Shown: one piece after another, positions 52,310-60,025 of the stretch
Numbering within the stretch: the stretch's first letter is position 1
Layout of the letters: the number at the start of each line of letters is the position of its first letter
NCBI GenBank assembly: GCA_020852255.1
Contig: JADZBD010000022.1
Span: 1 to 64,000, forward strand
Direction of reading: 5' to 3'
Source of the DNA: Bacteroidia bacterium
GTDB taxonomy: Bacteria; Bacteroidota; Bacteroidia; JADZBD01
Length of the DNA: 64,000 bases
Program-made: the position numbers and the translations under genes
The notes under the pieces: generated by a model
Seen by the model: the letters and a program-made list of their open reading frames with translations, nothing else
What the model was told of the DNA's origin: nothing
Database searches by the model: none

Positions 52310-52796
52310 CGCTATTCAGGTTTTGAATGATGTATATATCCACTTCGTAATTCACCACAGATCCGTTAAGTATTCCCCAGTTGTCTTCTATAAATCCATG
52401 CACCGTGGTGGTCTTTGGATCAAGATTGATTTCTATGCTTTTATTGAATGTGTTGTGCGTGTAGGGCTTTACCTCAAAAACAGAATCAGTGAAATCAAGA
52501 AGACTTAGATTTTTATCCTCAAGGATGAGATCGCCGAAGAAGAAAACCCGCTCGCTTCTGTTACTGCTTAAAGAGAGCTTCCCTGCAATTAGTTCGCGAC
52601 CATAAGGAGGATCAACACCAACTGCCCCAATCACAGGCACCGCTTCTCCAATTCCTACAATTACACCGCTATCCAGAAGCCTGATCTTGTACCACAGCGA
52701 GCACACGGCTTTTGCATTGAAAGAAAGCGGGATCTCAAAGTGTTTGATCTCTCCTGCACTTGAAATGCGAACCGTATGAATGATAATCTCTTCCAT
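52287..52796 (-). CDS. beta-rich protein, candidate virion component
   Basis: A 169-aa protein of alternating strands (IIIHTVRISSAGEIKHFEIP, SLWYKIRLLDSGVIVGIGEA, VNYEVDIYIIQN), compatible with a jelly-roll or immunoglobulin-like sandwich. No signal peptide. It ends in an Asp/Gly/Thr tail. It overlaps the upstream gene by one nt. Function unknown; position next to the 239-aa protein suggests a structural set. Confidence 0.55.
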   Translation of the reverse strand: MEEIIIHTVRISSAGEIKHFEIPLSFNAKAVCSLWYKIRLLDSGVIVGIGEAVPVIGAVGVDPPYGRELIAGKLSLSSNRSERVFFFGDLILEDKNLSLLDFTDSVFEVKPYTHNTFNKSIEINLDPKTTTVHGFIEDNWGILNGSVVNYEVDIYIIQNLNSDDPGTGT

Positions 52797-53191
52797 TAGT
52801 TGAGTTCGATTTCACAGTCCAGGTACAATTGAACCGTGTAAGAAGCAAACACCGTGCGACCATCTGCTTTATCGGTAAACTCCAGTTTCACCTGACCGTT
52901 TCCGATAATAACATCCTTCAAAGGCCAGTAACGGATGTCCATGTTGGCATTCACTCCGTTCATGACACGCTGTACGGCATGATTCTCTGGGAAAAACTCT
53001 CGTTTGTTAATCTCTAGTCGGGCATATCCCCTGTGGTAAAGCAAATCCGGTTTTTCAGAAGCAAATGCCACACCGAAGACCTTCTTCACGCTTTTATCAA
53101 GCTCGAAAGTTTCAGAGACCTTTTCTCCCAAAACCGTTACCGTTAGTTCAAAGACTTTAGGTGCACGGATGATATTGATGTTTTCGTTCAT
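52796..53191 (-). CDS. beta-rich protein, candidate virion component
   Basis: A 131-aa protein with strands (VFELTVTVLGEKVSETFELD, DIRYWPLKDVIIGNGQVKLE, VFASYTVQLYLDCEIELN). No family recognised. Its gene is the first after the terminator-like hairpin that follows the 239-aa gene, so it is likely expressed at a lower level if read-through occurs. Confidence 0.55.
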   Translation of the reverse strand: MNENINIIRAPKVFELTVTVLGEKVSETFELDKSVKKVFGVAFASEKPDLLYHRGYARLEINKREFFPENHAVQRVMNGVNANMDIRYWPLKDVIIGNGQVKLEFTDKADGRTVFASYTVQLYLDCEIELN

Positions 53192-53215
53192 CTGTTATTT
53201 ATACTTTGTCGTTGG

Positions 53216-53257
53216 ATTGAAAACTTCAGGCTTCCTTTTAATAGGAGCCTGAAGTTT
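53216..53257 (-). terminator. terminator-like hairpin after the 239-aa gene
   Basis: A 12-bp perfect stem (AAACTTCAGGCT at 53221-53232, complement at 53246-53257) with a 13-nt loop. Read on the minus strand it ends in TTTTC, a short U tract. It lies 27 nt after the 239-aa gene stop and before the next gene, so it could terminate most transcripts or stabilise the mRNA end. Confidence 0.65.
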
Positions 53258-53283
53258 AGTTTTCATTCGTCTGCACTCAGGAA

Positions 53284-54003
53284 TTAGGGAGTGGTGATCG
53301 TTCCGTGCAAGGCAGCGAAGATGTACGTGTTTGCCACGATTCCGTCGAGCGTCCCCAACTCAAGGGTCATTTCTACAAGCACATCATCGTGGATCAGACG
53401 CGGGTTAGCCAGTTTGTAATAACCCACAGGCACAATCCCGTACCCGGCAGTCTTGAACACATTGTTCGAGGTGTCGGGAACGATGAGTTTTTTGTTGGCC
53501 TTCAAAGAAACTTCTCCGTTAGCAACGGCTGGGATGGCTTCCACCGCCGCGTAATTCGTGGCGATGATCTTGTCCTTGGTGGCATCTGCCGCCACTCCTG
53601 CCAAGAGGATGATCCCGGACACAAGCATAGCTTGATTCTTTGGGAGTTTGGCGTTGGAGATATTGCGAAGACCGATCTCCTTGTCGTCTTGGGTTTCAAA
53701 GATTTTGATGGTCTTTGAACTTGCGGGTTTGATCGAATAAATGATCGTGTCGGCAAGACGCAGTTCTCCTTTTTTAAGTCCCTCACGGATGTGAGCAGGC
53801 AGTTCTGCAAAATGCTTTTCCATCTCAGCCCTTGATCCCTTGGAGGCAGGTGCCGGGGTGGAGAGTTTTTTCATCACGTTCACCCGCTGTATGGGGTTCA
53901 TCTTCTGAAGAGCTCCCATCAGCTCCTCGTTTTCCAGCGCATCGAGACCCAAGAGGGCTCCAGCGTTGTTGTATTCTTCAATTGCTTCAAGTTGTCCGTT
54001 CAT
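53284..54003 (-). CDS. candidate major capsid protein of a tailless-virus-like element (unproven)
   Basis: A 239-aa protein without signal or membrane helix. About 95 N-terminal residues are helical (ENEELMGALQKMNPIQRVNV, EKHFAELPAHIREGLKKGEL). The C-terminal 145 are beta-rich: TIIYSIKPASSKTIKIF, LPKNQAMLVSGIILLAGVA, LKANKKLIVPDTSNNVFKT and PRLIHDDVLVEMTLELGTLD, ending in YIFAALHGTITTP. No HK97, portal or tail protein is present in the cluster, and this gene alone is followed by a terminator-like hairpin, as highly expressed structural genes often are. The capsid label is inference only. Confidence 0.4.
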   Translation of the reverse strand: MNGQLEAIEEYNNAGALLGLDALENEELMGALQKMNPIQRVNVMKKLSTPAPASKGSRAEMEKHFAELPAHIREGLKKGELRLADTIIYSIKPASSKTIKIFETQDDKEIGLRNISNAKLPKNQAMLVSGIILLAGVAADATKDKIIATNYAAVEAIPAVANGEVSLKANKKLIVPDTSNNVFKTAGYGIVPVGYYKLANPRLIHDDVLVEMTLELGTLDGIVANTYIFAALHGTITTP

Positions 54004-54054
54004 GGTGTTTTGGTTTTTGTTTTCGTTTGAATTATTTGGTTTCTTTTTAGTGTT

Positions 54055-54771
54055 CTAGAGAATTCTTTCTTCTTCCGTACTTCCCAGGAATTTGTCATCG
54101 TCCCCGGTGCCGGAAAGTCTTTCTTCGATCTGCTCGATCTCTTCTGTTCCTTTCATTTCAGGCTGAGAAATGATCTCTTGCTCTTTCTCAAAGTCAGAAG
54201 CAGATTCCTTAATCTTTTCCTCGTACTTTTCCAGTTCGCTTAAGTCCATCTGGTCAGTTTCGCTCTGAGGATGGGTGTAGTAGGTTACTTCGCCCATTGG
54301 CTTTTCCTCCGTTTTGGTAGTGGTTTCCGTTTTCTTCTCTGTGGAATCCGATTCTTTCTTTTTGATGACCTTGTCCAGCCAGAACTTCTGTAAAATTCCC
54401 TTGCCGTATGCCTTTGCCCGGTCTTTGGCTTTTGTAATGGCGGACTTTTTCTCTTCTTCCGGTCCATTTACCGTTTCTGTGGAAGGCATCAGGTTGGAGG
54501 CCATCATGCCAACTCCGAAAGAGGTGAGTTCCGGTGATCCGATCACTTCACCCGTTCCCGTTGCAAGGATTCCACCAAGCACCGACCACCTTCCAATAGC
54601 GGCTCCCGTAAATCCTCCGGCTAATCCGGTTACAAGACGAAGGGCTGCTTGTCCCGCACCTTTTTTCAGACGCTTCCCCATCGGAAGTTTTCTGTCCGAA
54701 GCCGAGTCTTCGATATTTTGCAGCCATTGGGAAGTTTGCTTCCGCTTGGCATCTTTTTCATAGCTGTTCAT
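54055..54771 (-). CDS. acidic protein with glycine-rich hydrophobic segment, function unknown
   Basis: A 238-aa protein: basic N terminus, a Gly/Ala-rich hydrophobic region (about 37-90; LVTGLAGGFTGAAIGRWSVL, then GGILATGTGEVIGSP) and an acidic C-terminal half with many Glu/Lys. ATG 54771 is chosen; a longer frame reaching 55155 is the antiparallel shadow of the upstream gene. Such glycine-rich membrane stretches occur in virion membrane proteins, but the role is unknown. Confidence 0.6.
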   Translation of the reverse strand: MNSYEKDAKRKQTSQWLQNIEDSASDRKLPMGKRLKKGAGQAALRLVTGLAGGFTGAAIGRWSVLGGILATGTGEVIGSPELTSFGVGMMASNLMPSTETVNGPEEEKKSAITKAKDRAKAYGKGILQKFWLDKVIKKKESDSTEKKTETTTKTEEKPMGEVTYYTHPQSETDQMDLSELEKYEEKIKESASDFEKEQEIISQPEMKGTEEIEQIEERLSGTGDDDKFLGSTEEERIL

Positions 54772-54778
54772 GTCTTTG

Positions 54779-56383
54779 TTATTTAAGTTCGATGGTTTTA
54801 AATTTTTTCTCACCCGTTCTTCTTCCCGGCTTTGACTTTTTCCGACCCACTCCCTCAAGAGGTTTTTCCTTTTTCTCTTTATCTTGCTGTTTTGGTTTGA
54901 AAGCGAGGTATCCAAGTCCAAGAGCTGAAAGGATGCCCGTTCCCCAGAGTGTGGGTTTGAGCCACTTTTTGTTTTTCTCCCAGAAGGTTTCGTCCTTTTC
55001 TTCGGGCGGGGTATCTTCTCCGGCGGTTCTTTGAGAAGAGCTGTCCGGTGCCGGGGTTTCGTCTTCAATTGTTTTGGGTAAAGCGTCCAGATCAACCTGC
55101 GGTTCCGTTTTATTGATCTTTTCAATTTCCTTGTCCACGTCAGCTGTGTCTTCAAAATCAGCTGCCTCTTTATTCTTCTTTGGAAAGAGGTTTCCGATCT
55201 TCTTCAAAAATCCGGCGATGACGGCAAGCACTCCGGTGGATGAAGCAATCGCTGTCGCTGTGGCAGGTTCTCCAAGACCAGCCAAGCCTTCAATTTCATC
55301 TGTTCCCTGCATGAACTCAGAGTAGTAAACATCCTGACCCAGCAGTTCAGTAAGCGGTGTCCGCTCATTCATTGCGGTTACAGCTTCGTCGTATCCGCTC
55401 AGAGGAACTTCTTTATTCTGATTGCCCTTTCCTTTTAAGATGGATTCCTTCAGGTTTTCGGGCTTTCCACCCGCAGCGAAGAATATTTTCTCCAGTTTTC
55501 CCTTGATCGTTTTTAGCTGAGTGAATTTCTGCATGTCCACCCCTCGCTTCTGTGCATCTGCATCGCTTAAGTAAGCGTATTTGATGCGCTGAGCAACTTT
55601 CATAAAGTTGGTCTTCATGGAGGCAAGGATGCCAGCGCGGAGAAGCACGGTTGCCGGGTTGACTTTATTGACAACGTTGACAGCCTTTTTAAGGAAGGTT
55701 TTTACCTTGCTTTCTTTCTTTGATGTAGTTGAGGTTGAGGCGGGCTTTTTCTTTTTAAAAAGATCAGCCAGTTTACCAAGATCACTTTGACCATCGTCAA
55801 ACATTTCTGCGTCTATGTTGAGCGATTTTTCCGGTACTCCGTTCAGGTAGTTCAAATCCATTGTAAAATCTTTTTTCTGTGTGAAAGGTTCTTCGTAGTT
55901 AAATCGGTCAACGACACAATCAAGGATGATGGTTTCTCCCAAAAGGGACACGACGGGGTAGATATGCGAAAAATTGTTCCCGGAGTACTTCACTATTCTT
56001 AAGAAGTGGGGAACACGGAGGTTGGAGAGGATACTGGATATAAACACAGTATAGCAATCGCAATCTACCCCTTGGTGTCGGTCGTGCCAGGCTCTTGCAG
56101 GGCTGCGAACCTGCTCCTTGCCATCTTCATCTTTACGGTAATTGATATGCGTGTAAACAAAGTCCCAGATTCTTTGGCAGGTCTCTTTGATAGAGTTTCC
56201 TTTCAGTAGTCGGGAGATCCCTGCTGTATGAAAAAGTGTTTCCGAAACGACTTTGGGAATGAATCTCACCGTATGACCCACGTTGGCGTTTCGTTGAACG
56301 GTAATCTCTTCCATCTCAGCTTTTGGAAAGAGGCTGTCGTACTGTATGCCCGGTTTAATATGTCGTTTTGTGATAACCTGCAC
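54779..56383 (-). CDS. transglutaminase-like cysteine protease-fold protein of the element
   Basis: A 534-aa protein. Residues 65-195 carry a transglutaminase-like core: QRIWDFVYTHINYRKD, GVDCDCYTVFISSIL (catalytic Cys), NFSHIYPVV (His) and IILDCVVDRFNYEEP (Asp). A long helical middle and an acidic linker follow, then a hydrophobic helix near 485-505 (GTGILSALGLGYLAF) and a basic tail. Transglutaminase-fold proteins in bacterial elements act as proteases or cross-linkers; which applies here is unknown. It is the largest protein of the train. Confidence 0.7.
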   Translation of the reverse strand: MQVITKRHIKPGIQYDSLFPKAEMEEITVQRNANVGHTVRFIPKVVSETLFHTAGISRLLKGNSIKETCQRIWDFVYTHINYRKDEDGKEQVRSPARAWHDRHQGVDCDCYTVFISSILSNLRVPHFLRIVKYSGNNFSHIYPVVSLLGETIILDCVVDRFNYEEPFTQKKDFTMDLNYLNGVPEKSLNIDAEMFDDGQSDLGKLADLFKKKKPASTSTTSKKESKVKTFLKKAVNVVNKVNPATVLLRAGILASMKTNFMKVAQRIKYAYLSDADAQKRGVDMQKFTQLKTIKGKLEKIFFAAGGKPENLKESILKGKGNQNKEVPLSGYDEAVTAMNERTPLTELLGQDVYYSEFMQGTDEIEGLAGLGEPATATAIASSTGVLAVIAGFLKKIGNLFPKKNKEAADFEDTADVDKEIEKINKTEPQVDLDALPKTIEDETPAPDSSSQRTAGEDTPPEEKDETFWEKNKKWLKPTLWGTGILSALGLGYLAFKPKQQDKEKKEKPLEGVGRKKSKPGRRTGEKKFKTIELK

Positions 56384-56386
56384 TAC

Positions 56387-56869
56387 TTACTTTTTTAAAG
56401 TGATTTCTTTGTTGTCCTCATAAGGGACTTTCTTCCATCCCAGATCAATCGTGGTAAGTGTTCTCACGTTCGCTTTCACTCCTTCACCGGAGAGTAAGGC
56501 TTTCACAAGGTCGCCCGCTAAGGAAAATATACCTGTGAGTGGTATGTCGATCATGATCTTGTCGATGACCGCTTCTCCGAATCCCGGAACGAGGATATCC
56601 TTGGGGACGACCTGTGAGGAGCCTATTACATTCTCTTTATAGATGAGTTTCACAAAGGGAAATTTCATTTTCAGTTTCGTGCGTGTGGGATTCTTTATTT
56701 TAACATCCACGCGAATAAGTGCACCATTCAGATTTAACTTGTGAATCATCGCTTTAGGTACGATCACCAATTCAGTTGCCGTGCTACCGAGTCTTCTCGC
56801 ATATGCGATTGCTCCTGTTGCTAGGGCGGCGATACCGGTACCGACGAGTATTTTCTTAATCAGGCTCAT
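56387..56869 (-). CDS. LEA14/WHy-like membrane-anchored protein
   Basis: A 160-aa protein with an N-terminal membrane helix (ILVGTGIAALATGAIAY) and a beta domain of the LEA14/WHy type: LNGALIRVDVKIKNPTRTKL, KFPFVKLIYKENVIG, a PGFGEAVIDKIMIDIPL strand. WHy domains occur in stress-response and defence-related proteins. ATG 56869 gives an ATGA overlap with the upstream gene; an in-frame ATG five codons earlier is also possible. Confidence 0.65.
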   Translation of the reverse strand: MSLIKKILVGTGIAALATGAIAYARRLGSTATELVIVPKAMIHKLNLNGALIRVDVKIKNPTRTKLKMKFPFVKLIYKENVIGSSQVVPKDILVPGFGEAVIDKIMIDIPLTGIFSLAGDLVKALLSGEGVKANVRTLTTIDLGWKKVPYEDNKEITLKK

Positions 56870-57054
56870 TTTTTGATCTTCCATTTGGAGCTTAAAAAAT
56901 CCGCTCCCAGTTTAAAGCCCACCCAGATCACTCCTCCGATCACTGCTTTCACAGCGTATTCCAGCAAGCCTGAAAAATCCATACTTGCCATAAGAATCAT
57001 TCCTGTAAGGAACATTCCGCTTGTTGAGTCGCTATGTGTTTTTGGAGTATCCAT
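56866..57054 (-). CDS. small membrane protein, function unknown
   Basis: A 62-aa protein (start ATG 57054) with one to two hydrophobic segments (GMFLTGMILMASMDFSG and AVKAVIGGVIWVGFKLGADF) and a basic C terminus (KWKIKK). Overlaps the WHy-like gene by four nt. No homology recognised. Confidence 0.55.
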   Translation of the reverse strand: MDTPKTHSDSTSGMFLTGMILMASMDFSGLLEYAVKAVIGGVIWVGFKLGADFLSSKWKIKK

Positions 57055-57184
57055 TTTATTATTGCACAAACATCCGGTGTTGGATTAATATGCTTGGTAG
57101 GGTTTGAGTTGGATCGCGTCGTTCGCGTAAAACAAAATCGTTTTTGAATAAAAAGAGAACGCCCGCGTTAATTAAAGCGATTGA

Positions 57185-57406
57185 TTATTTATCGCCCAAC
57201 AGTTGAAAACATGGAGGATAGTCCAGTTTTTCAAAAATGGTTTTTACCTGTGGGATCGTAAGTACTCGTCCTCTAATCTCACCAATCTCATCGCGAAAAG
57301 GCTTGATCCATGAGCGGAACACGCGCCAACTGATCTGATAGAGTTCGGCCAGTTCGTTTAAGGTGTAGGGTTTCACTACAACCCCTTTGTTGGAATCGTT
57401 TTGCAT
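57185..57406 (-). CDS. small helix-turn-helix protein (DUF4248-like), paralogue 1
   Basis: A 73-aa DNA-binding-like protein: VKPYTLNELAELYQISWRVF, then RSWIKPFRDEIGEIRGRVLT and IPQVKTIFEKL. The order (K-P-Y-x-x-x-E-L-A-x-x-Y, R-x-(F/W)-x-x-(F/W)-(I/L), G-R-x-(Y/L)-T-x-x-Q-V) is shared with two more genes at 59501 and 59803, and resembles DUF4248 proteins of Bacteroidota mobile elements. It may regulate the element. The ~115-nt gap between it and the membrane gene has no recognised gene. Confidence 0.65.
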   Translation of the reverse strand: MQNDSNKGVVVKPYTLNELAELYQISWRVFRSWIKPFRDEIGEIRGRVLTIPQVKTIFEKLDYPPCFQLLGDK

Positions 57407-57432
57407 TGTAAATAGGATTTAAAGGTGATTAT

Positions 57433-57843
57433 CTAGGCAGCCTGCATCCGTCCGCCTGTGAAGTAGAATTTTAAAGTCTCGGACTGTTGCTTTCGGAGAT
57501 TTTCCTCCAACCATTTTCTGGTTCCTACAAATCCTTTTTCATTGTCGGGATTGAACCACAGGGAAGGGTTCGGGATGTAACGAGAAGAATCTCTCATCAC
57601 GTACCGCTTGGCCATCAGCACACGTTCACAGAAGTAGCTGAAATATTTTCCTGCATAGCGCATGAATAATTCCGGCAGGATGTCTTCATAGTACTGCGCA
57701 ATATGCTGTTTGGCAAGTTCTATTTCGTGTTTGCTGAAAGCATGACCTCCATACAATTGCATTTTTGTAAATTCCCAGGAGGCTTCTGTCAAGAGTGCTA
57801 TCGCTTCGGGATGCACTCTGAAAATTGTTTCATCTTTTTTCAT
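57433..57843 (-). CDS. helical protein of the element, function unknown
   Basis: A 136-aa mostly helical protein (ELAKQHIAQYYEDILPELFM, KYFSYFCERVLMAKRYVM) ending RKWLEENLRKQQSETLKFYF. No domain recognised. It sits between the small helix-turn-helix gene and a 137-nt gap (57844-57980) that has no gene. Confidence 0.55.
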   Translation of the reverse strand: MKKDETIFRVHPEAIALLTEASWEFTKMQLYGGHAFSKHEIELAKQHIAQYYEDILPELFMRYAGKYFSYFCERVLMAKRYVMRDSSRYIPNPSLWFNPDNEKGFVGTRKWLEENLRKQQSETLKFYFTGGRMQAA

Positions 57844-57980
57844 CGTCGTATTTTTTCTTACGACAAAGATGGGGAGGGTGAAAAGATGGTTGTGCTATAA
57901 GTGTTGTTAAGTGGGGTTAAGCGTTGGTTATGGGTGGTAAGGGCTAGCATTTGACGGTATCTGATGCTAAAAGAAAGGAA

Positions 57981-58934
57981 TCATCTTGCATCAAAGAAAT
58001 CGCTTAAAAGCATCGGCCTTCCTTGATAGGTCATGTGGTCAGCAAGACTAACTTCTCTTTCTTCCATACCACCGGAATAATAGAGCTTCAGTTTAACGGG
58101 TTCGTCATGGGCAAAAGAAAATGAATTATACTTAATTCGGAGACTATCGATACAAATTGTCGCTTTGTCATTTTGAAAAAGAGGGCTCGGGTTGGGGAAG
58201 GAGAAAATGGAATAATCATTCTCTTCGCGTACGAAAGAAGCACGGAGAGGATCATAATTAACGGTTCGCCCATAAATATAAACTAGCCGAGGAAGAGCAA
58301 CTTCTAGTTTGTATTGATTTTCAATAGCATTGCCGACGTTTTCAATGTGAAAATTCATTTTTAAAGTTAAATCGGAGATTTTTCCTCCACTGGTGGAACC
58401 TACCTGTATCGAAATGACAGGGTCTGCCAATTGTAATACTGTCTTTTCTCTTTTGAAATATAAATTTCTCACCTCGTACTCTTCAAGCGGAACAGACTGG
58501 AAATTATAACGTCGATAATACCTGCTGTCGTTAGCCATATGTGGTGCCGAACTATTTGAAGGGATTTTAATCACGTAAATGGTCTTTGATATGTCACCTT
58601 CATAGCGTATAGGAATAATGGAAAGCTTTTCTATTCGTTTAGAAATATTGGAATGAATAACATTTTCCAGCCATTCCTTGGTTATTTGATGCCCATCAAT
58701 AAATGAATACGAAATTGGCACGTGATTTTCTTCTGTAATGCCATAGATAATGATACCCCCATCGGAGTTTGCAAAGGCCGATACATCTTTCGCAATTTCC
58801 TTCTTTTTCGCATCAGTATTCTGCAACGACCCAGATGCCTTATAGTCCAGATGCAAGGATTCCTCCACCTTATCTCGGATAAGATTATCTAGGTCTTTGC
58901 TTGTGATTTCTTGTTTGTTAAAAAGTGTAAGCAT
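57981..58934 (-). CDS. AlbA_2 (Schlafen AlbA-type) domain protein
   Basis: A 317-aa protein. Residues 10-155 form an AlbA_2/Schlafen-like module: EESLHLDYKASGSLQ, KDVSAFANSDGGIIIYGI, and SRYYRRYNFQSVPLEEYEVR. AlbA_2 proteins include transcription regulators and defence-related factors. The C-terminal ~160 residues form beta strands of unknown fold. It is near a protein with an N-terminal membrane helix (next upstream), and both have AT-rich coding sequence. Confidence 0.7.
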   Translation of the reverse strand: MLTLFNKQEITSKDLDNLIRDKVEESLHLDYKASGSLQNTDAKKKEIAKDVSAFANSDGGIIIYGITEENHVPISYSFIDGHQITKEWLENVIHSNISKRIEKLSIIPIRYEGDISKTIYVIKIPSNSSAPHMANDSRYYRRYNFQSVPLEEYEVRNLYFKREKTVLQLADPVISIQVGSTSGGKISDLTLKMNFHIENVGNAIENQYKLEVALPRLVYIYGRTVNYDPLRASFVREENDYSIFSFPNPSPLFQNDKATICIDSLRIKYNSFSFAHDEPVKLKLYYSGGMEEREVSLADHMTYQGRPMLLSDFFDAR

Positions 58935-58996
58935 CTACGCTCTAGGCATAATTATTAATGAAGATTTCAAATTCATGCATTGTATTCTCTAATGAG

Positions 58997-59491
58997 TTAT
59001 AAATGCCCAAATATTCCCATATAAAAGTTCCTGTAGCACTTCTCAAGGGCAAGGATTTCTTTTTGTCTCTTTTGGTACTCCGTTAAAACTCGATCATCAT
59101 AAGCATCCTCTATCAATTCTAAAAATTGATCGAATTGTTGTTGAGTTTTGTTGAAGTTGTTTGCACTTCGATATAAAAGGAAAAATCGCACACGAGGACA
59201 AATCCCTTTAAATCTGATCCCATCATTTCGTGCGGCAATTACTGAACGTGTGAGTTGGCAAATTTTAAAGTAGTTGTGATTATTAATCAAGCGTGGGTCA
59301 TTATCTCTGAAGCAAAGCGCATAGGGCAGGTTGCCAAACTCGTGATTAAACAATACTTTGTTAGGCTCCGAGATATGATTTTTCCGATAATCAGCTAGAT
59401 TAAAAACTATTGTCAGGACGATGCTAATAATCCCAAGCGTTCCACCGATGAAGCCTACTAGGATACCCCAATTGTCGACAAACTCCTTCAT
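58997..59491 (-). CDS. membrane-anchored protein, function unknown
   Basis: A 164-aa protein with one N-terminal transmembrane helix (about 8-30; ILVGFIGGTLGIISIVLTIV) and a cytoplasmic-like domain with two-helix segments (FDQFLELIEDAYDDRVLTEY). No family recognised. It lies between the AlbA_2 gene and a small helix-turn-helix gene, all leftward. A defence-accessory role is only a guess. Confidence 0.5.
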   Translation of the reverse strand: MKEFVDNWGILVGFIGGTLGIISIVLTIVFNLADYRKNHISEPNKVLFNHEFGNLPYALCFRDNDPRLINNHNYFKICQLTRSVIAARNDGIRFKGICPRVRFFLLYRSANNFNKTQQQFDQFLELIEDAYDDRVLTEYQKRQKEILALEKCYRNFYMGIFGHL

Positions 59492-59500
59492 TCTGTAAAA

Positions 59501-59746
59501 TCAATTAAGGGTTAAAAATTCAATTTCTTCGCTTCGCTTATCTACTTTGACTGTCCTAGGCATACCCACACACTTTATCAATCTCTCGACCTGCTTCACC
59601 GTATAATACCTTCCTTTTTTCTTTCCAATTTCATCTTCAAAATCCCGAATGAAACTGTTGAAGGCCCTTGGGCTCATGTTATACATTTTTGCAAGTTCCT
59701 TCTTCATGTAAGGCTTGAGGGTAAATTTTGTTTCTTCTGTGATCAT
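59501..59746 (-). CDS. small helix-turn-helix protein (DUF4248-like), paralogue 2
   Basis: An 81-aa protein: FTLKPYMKKELAKMYNMSPR, then AFNSFIRDFEDEIGKKKGRY and TVKQVERLI. Shares the paralogue pattern of the 57185 gene and the 59803 gene; closest to the latter. Probable regulator of the element. Confidence 0.65.
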   Translation of the reverse strand: MITEETKFTLKPYMKKELAKMYNMSPRAFNSFIRDFEDEIGKKKGRYYTVKQVERLIKCVGMPRTVKVDKRSEEIEFLTLN

Positions 59747-59802
59747 AAAAATGGTTTTTAGCGTGTCTTGTTTCGAATAGCATAAATAAATGGGCGTAGG
59801 TT

Positions 59803-60015
59803 TCAGGAATGATTCTTGCGTTTGTGTTTTTGAACGAGGTCGAAGATGATCCTCACCTGCTTCGGGGTATAATAGTAGCCGAATCGCTGGCCTAGTTTTT
59901 CCCTATGAGGGTTGACGATCTTATCAAATTCTTTCGGAGAGGACAGGTCGAGCTTTTCGACTAGTTGCTTCTTCATGTACGAAGTCACGTAGAAGGTTTT
60001 TTGTTTTGTTGACAT
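59803..60015 (-). CDS. small helix-turn-helix protein (DUF4248-like), paralogue 3
   Basis: A 70-aa protein: TSYMKKQLVEKLDLSSPKEF, then DKIVNPHREKLGQRFGYYYT and PKQVRIIFDLV. Same family as the two other small proteins. It follows the XRE/ImmA-like gene by ten nt and is probably in its operon. Confidence 0.65.
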   Translation of the reverse strand: MSTKQKTFYVTSYMKKQLVEKLDLSSPKEFDKIVNPHREKLGQRFGYYYTPKQVRIIFDLVQKHKRKNHS

Positions 60016-60025
60016 GGTAATTAAT

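Noticed and set aside
54772-55155. N-terminal extension (127 residues) of the gene at 54055-54771
   Set aside because: It overlaps the transglutaminase-like gene in another frame, is Lys/Arg-rich and lacks a plausible upstream signal; ATG 54771 follows the previous stop closely.
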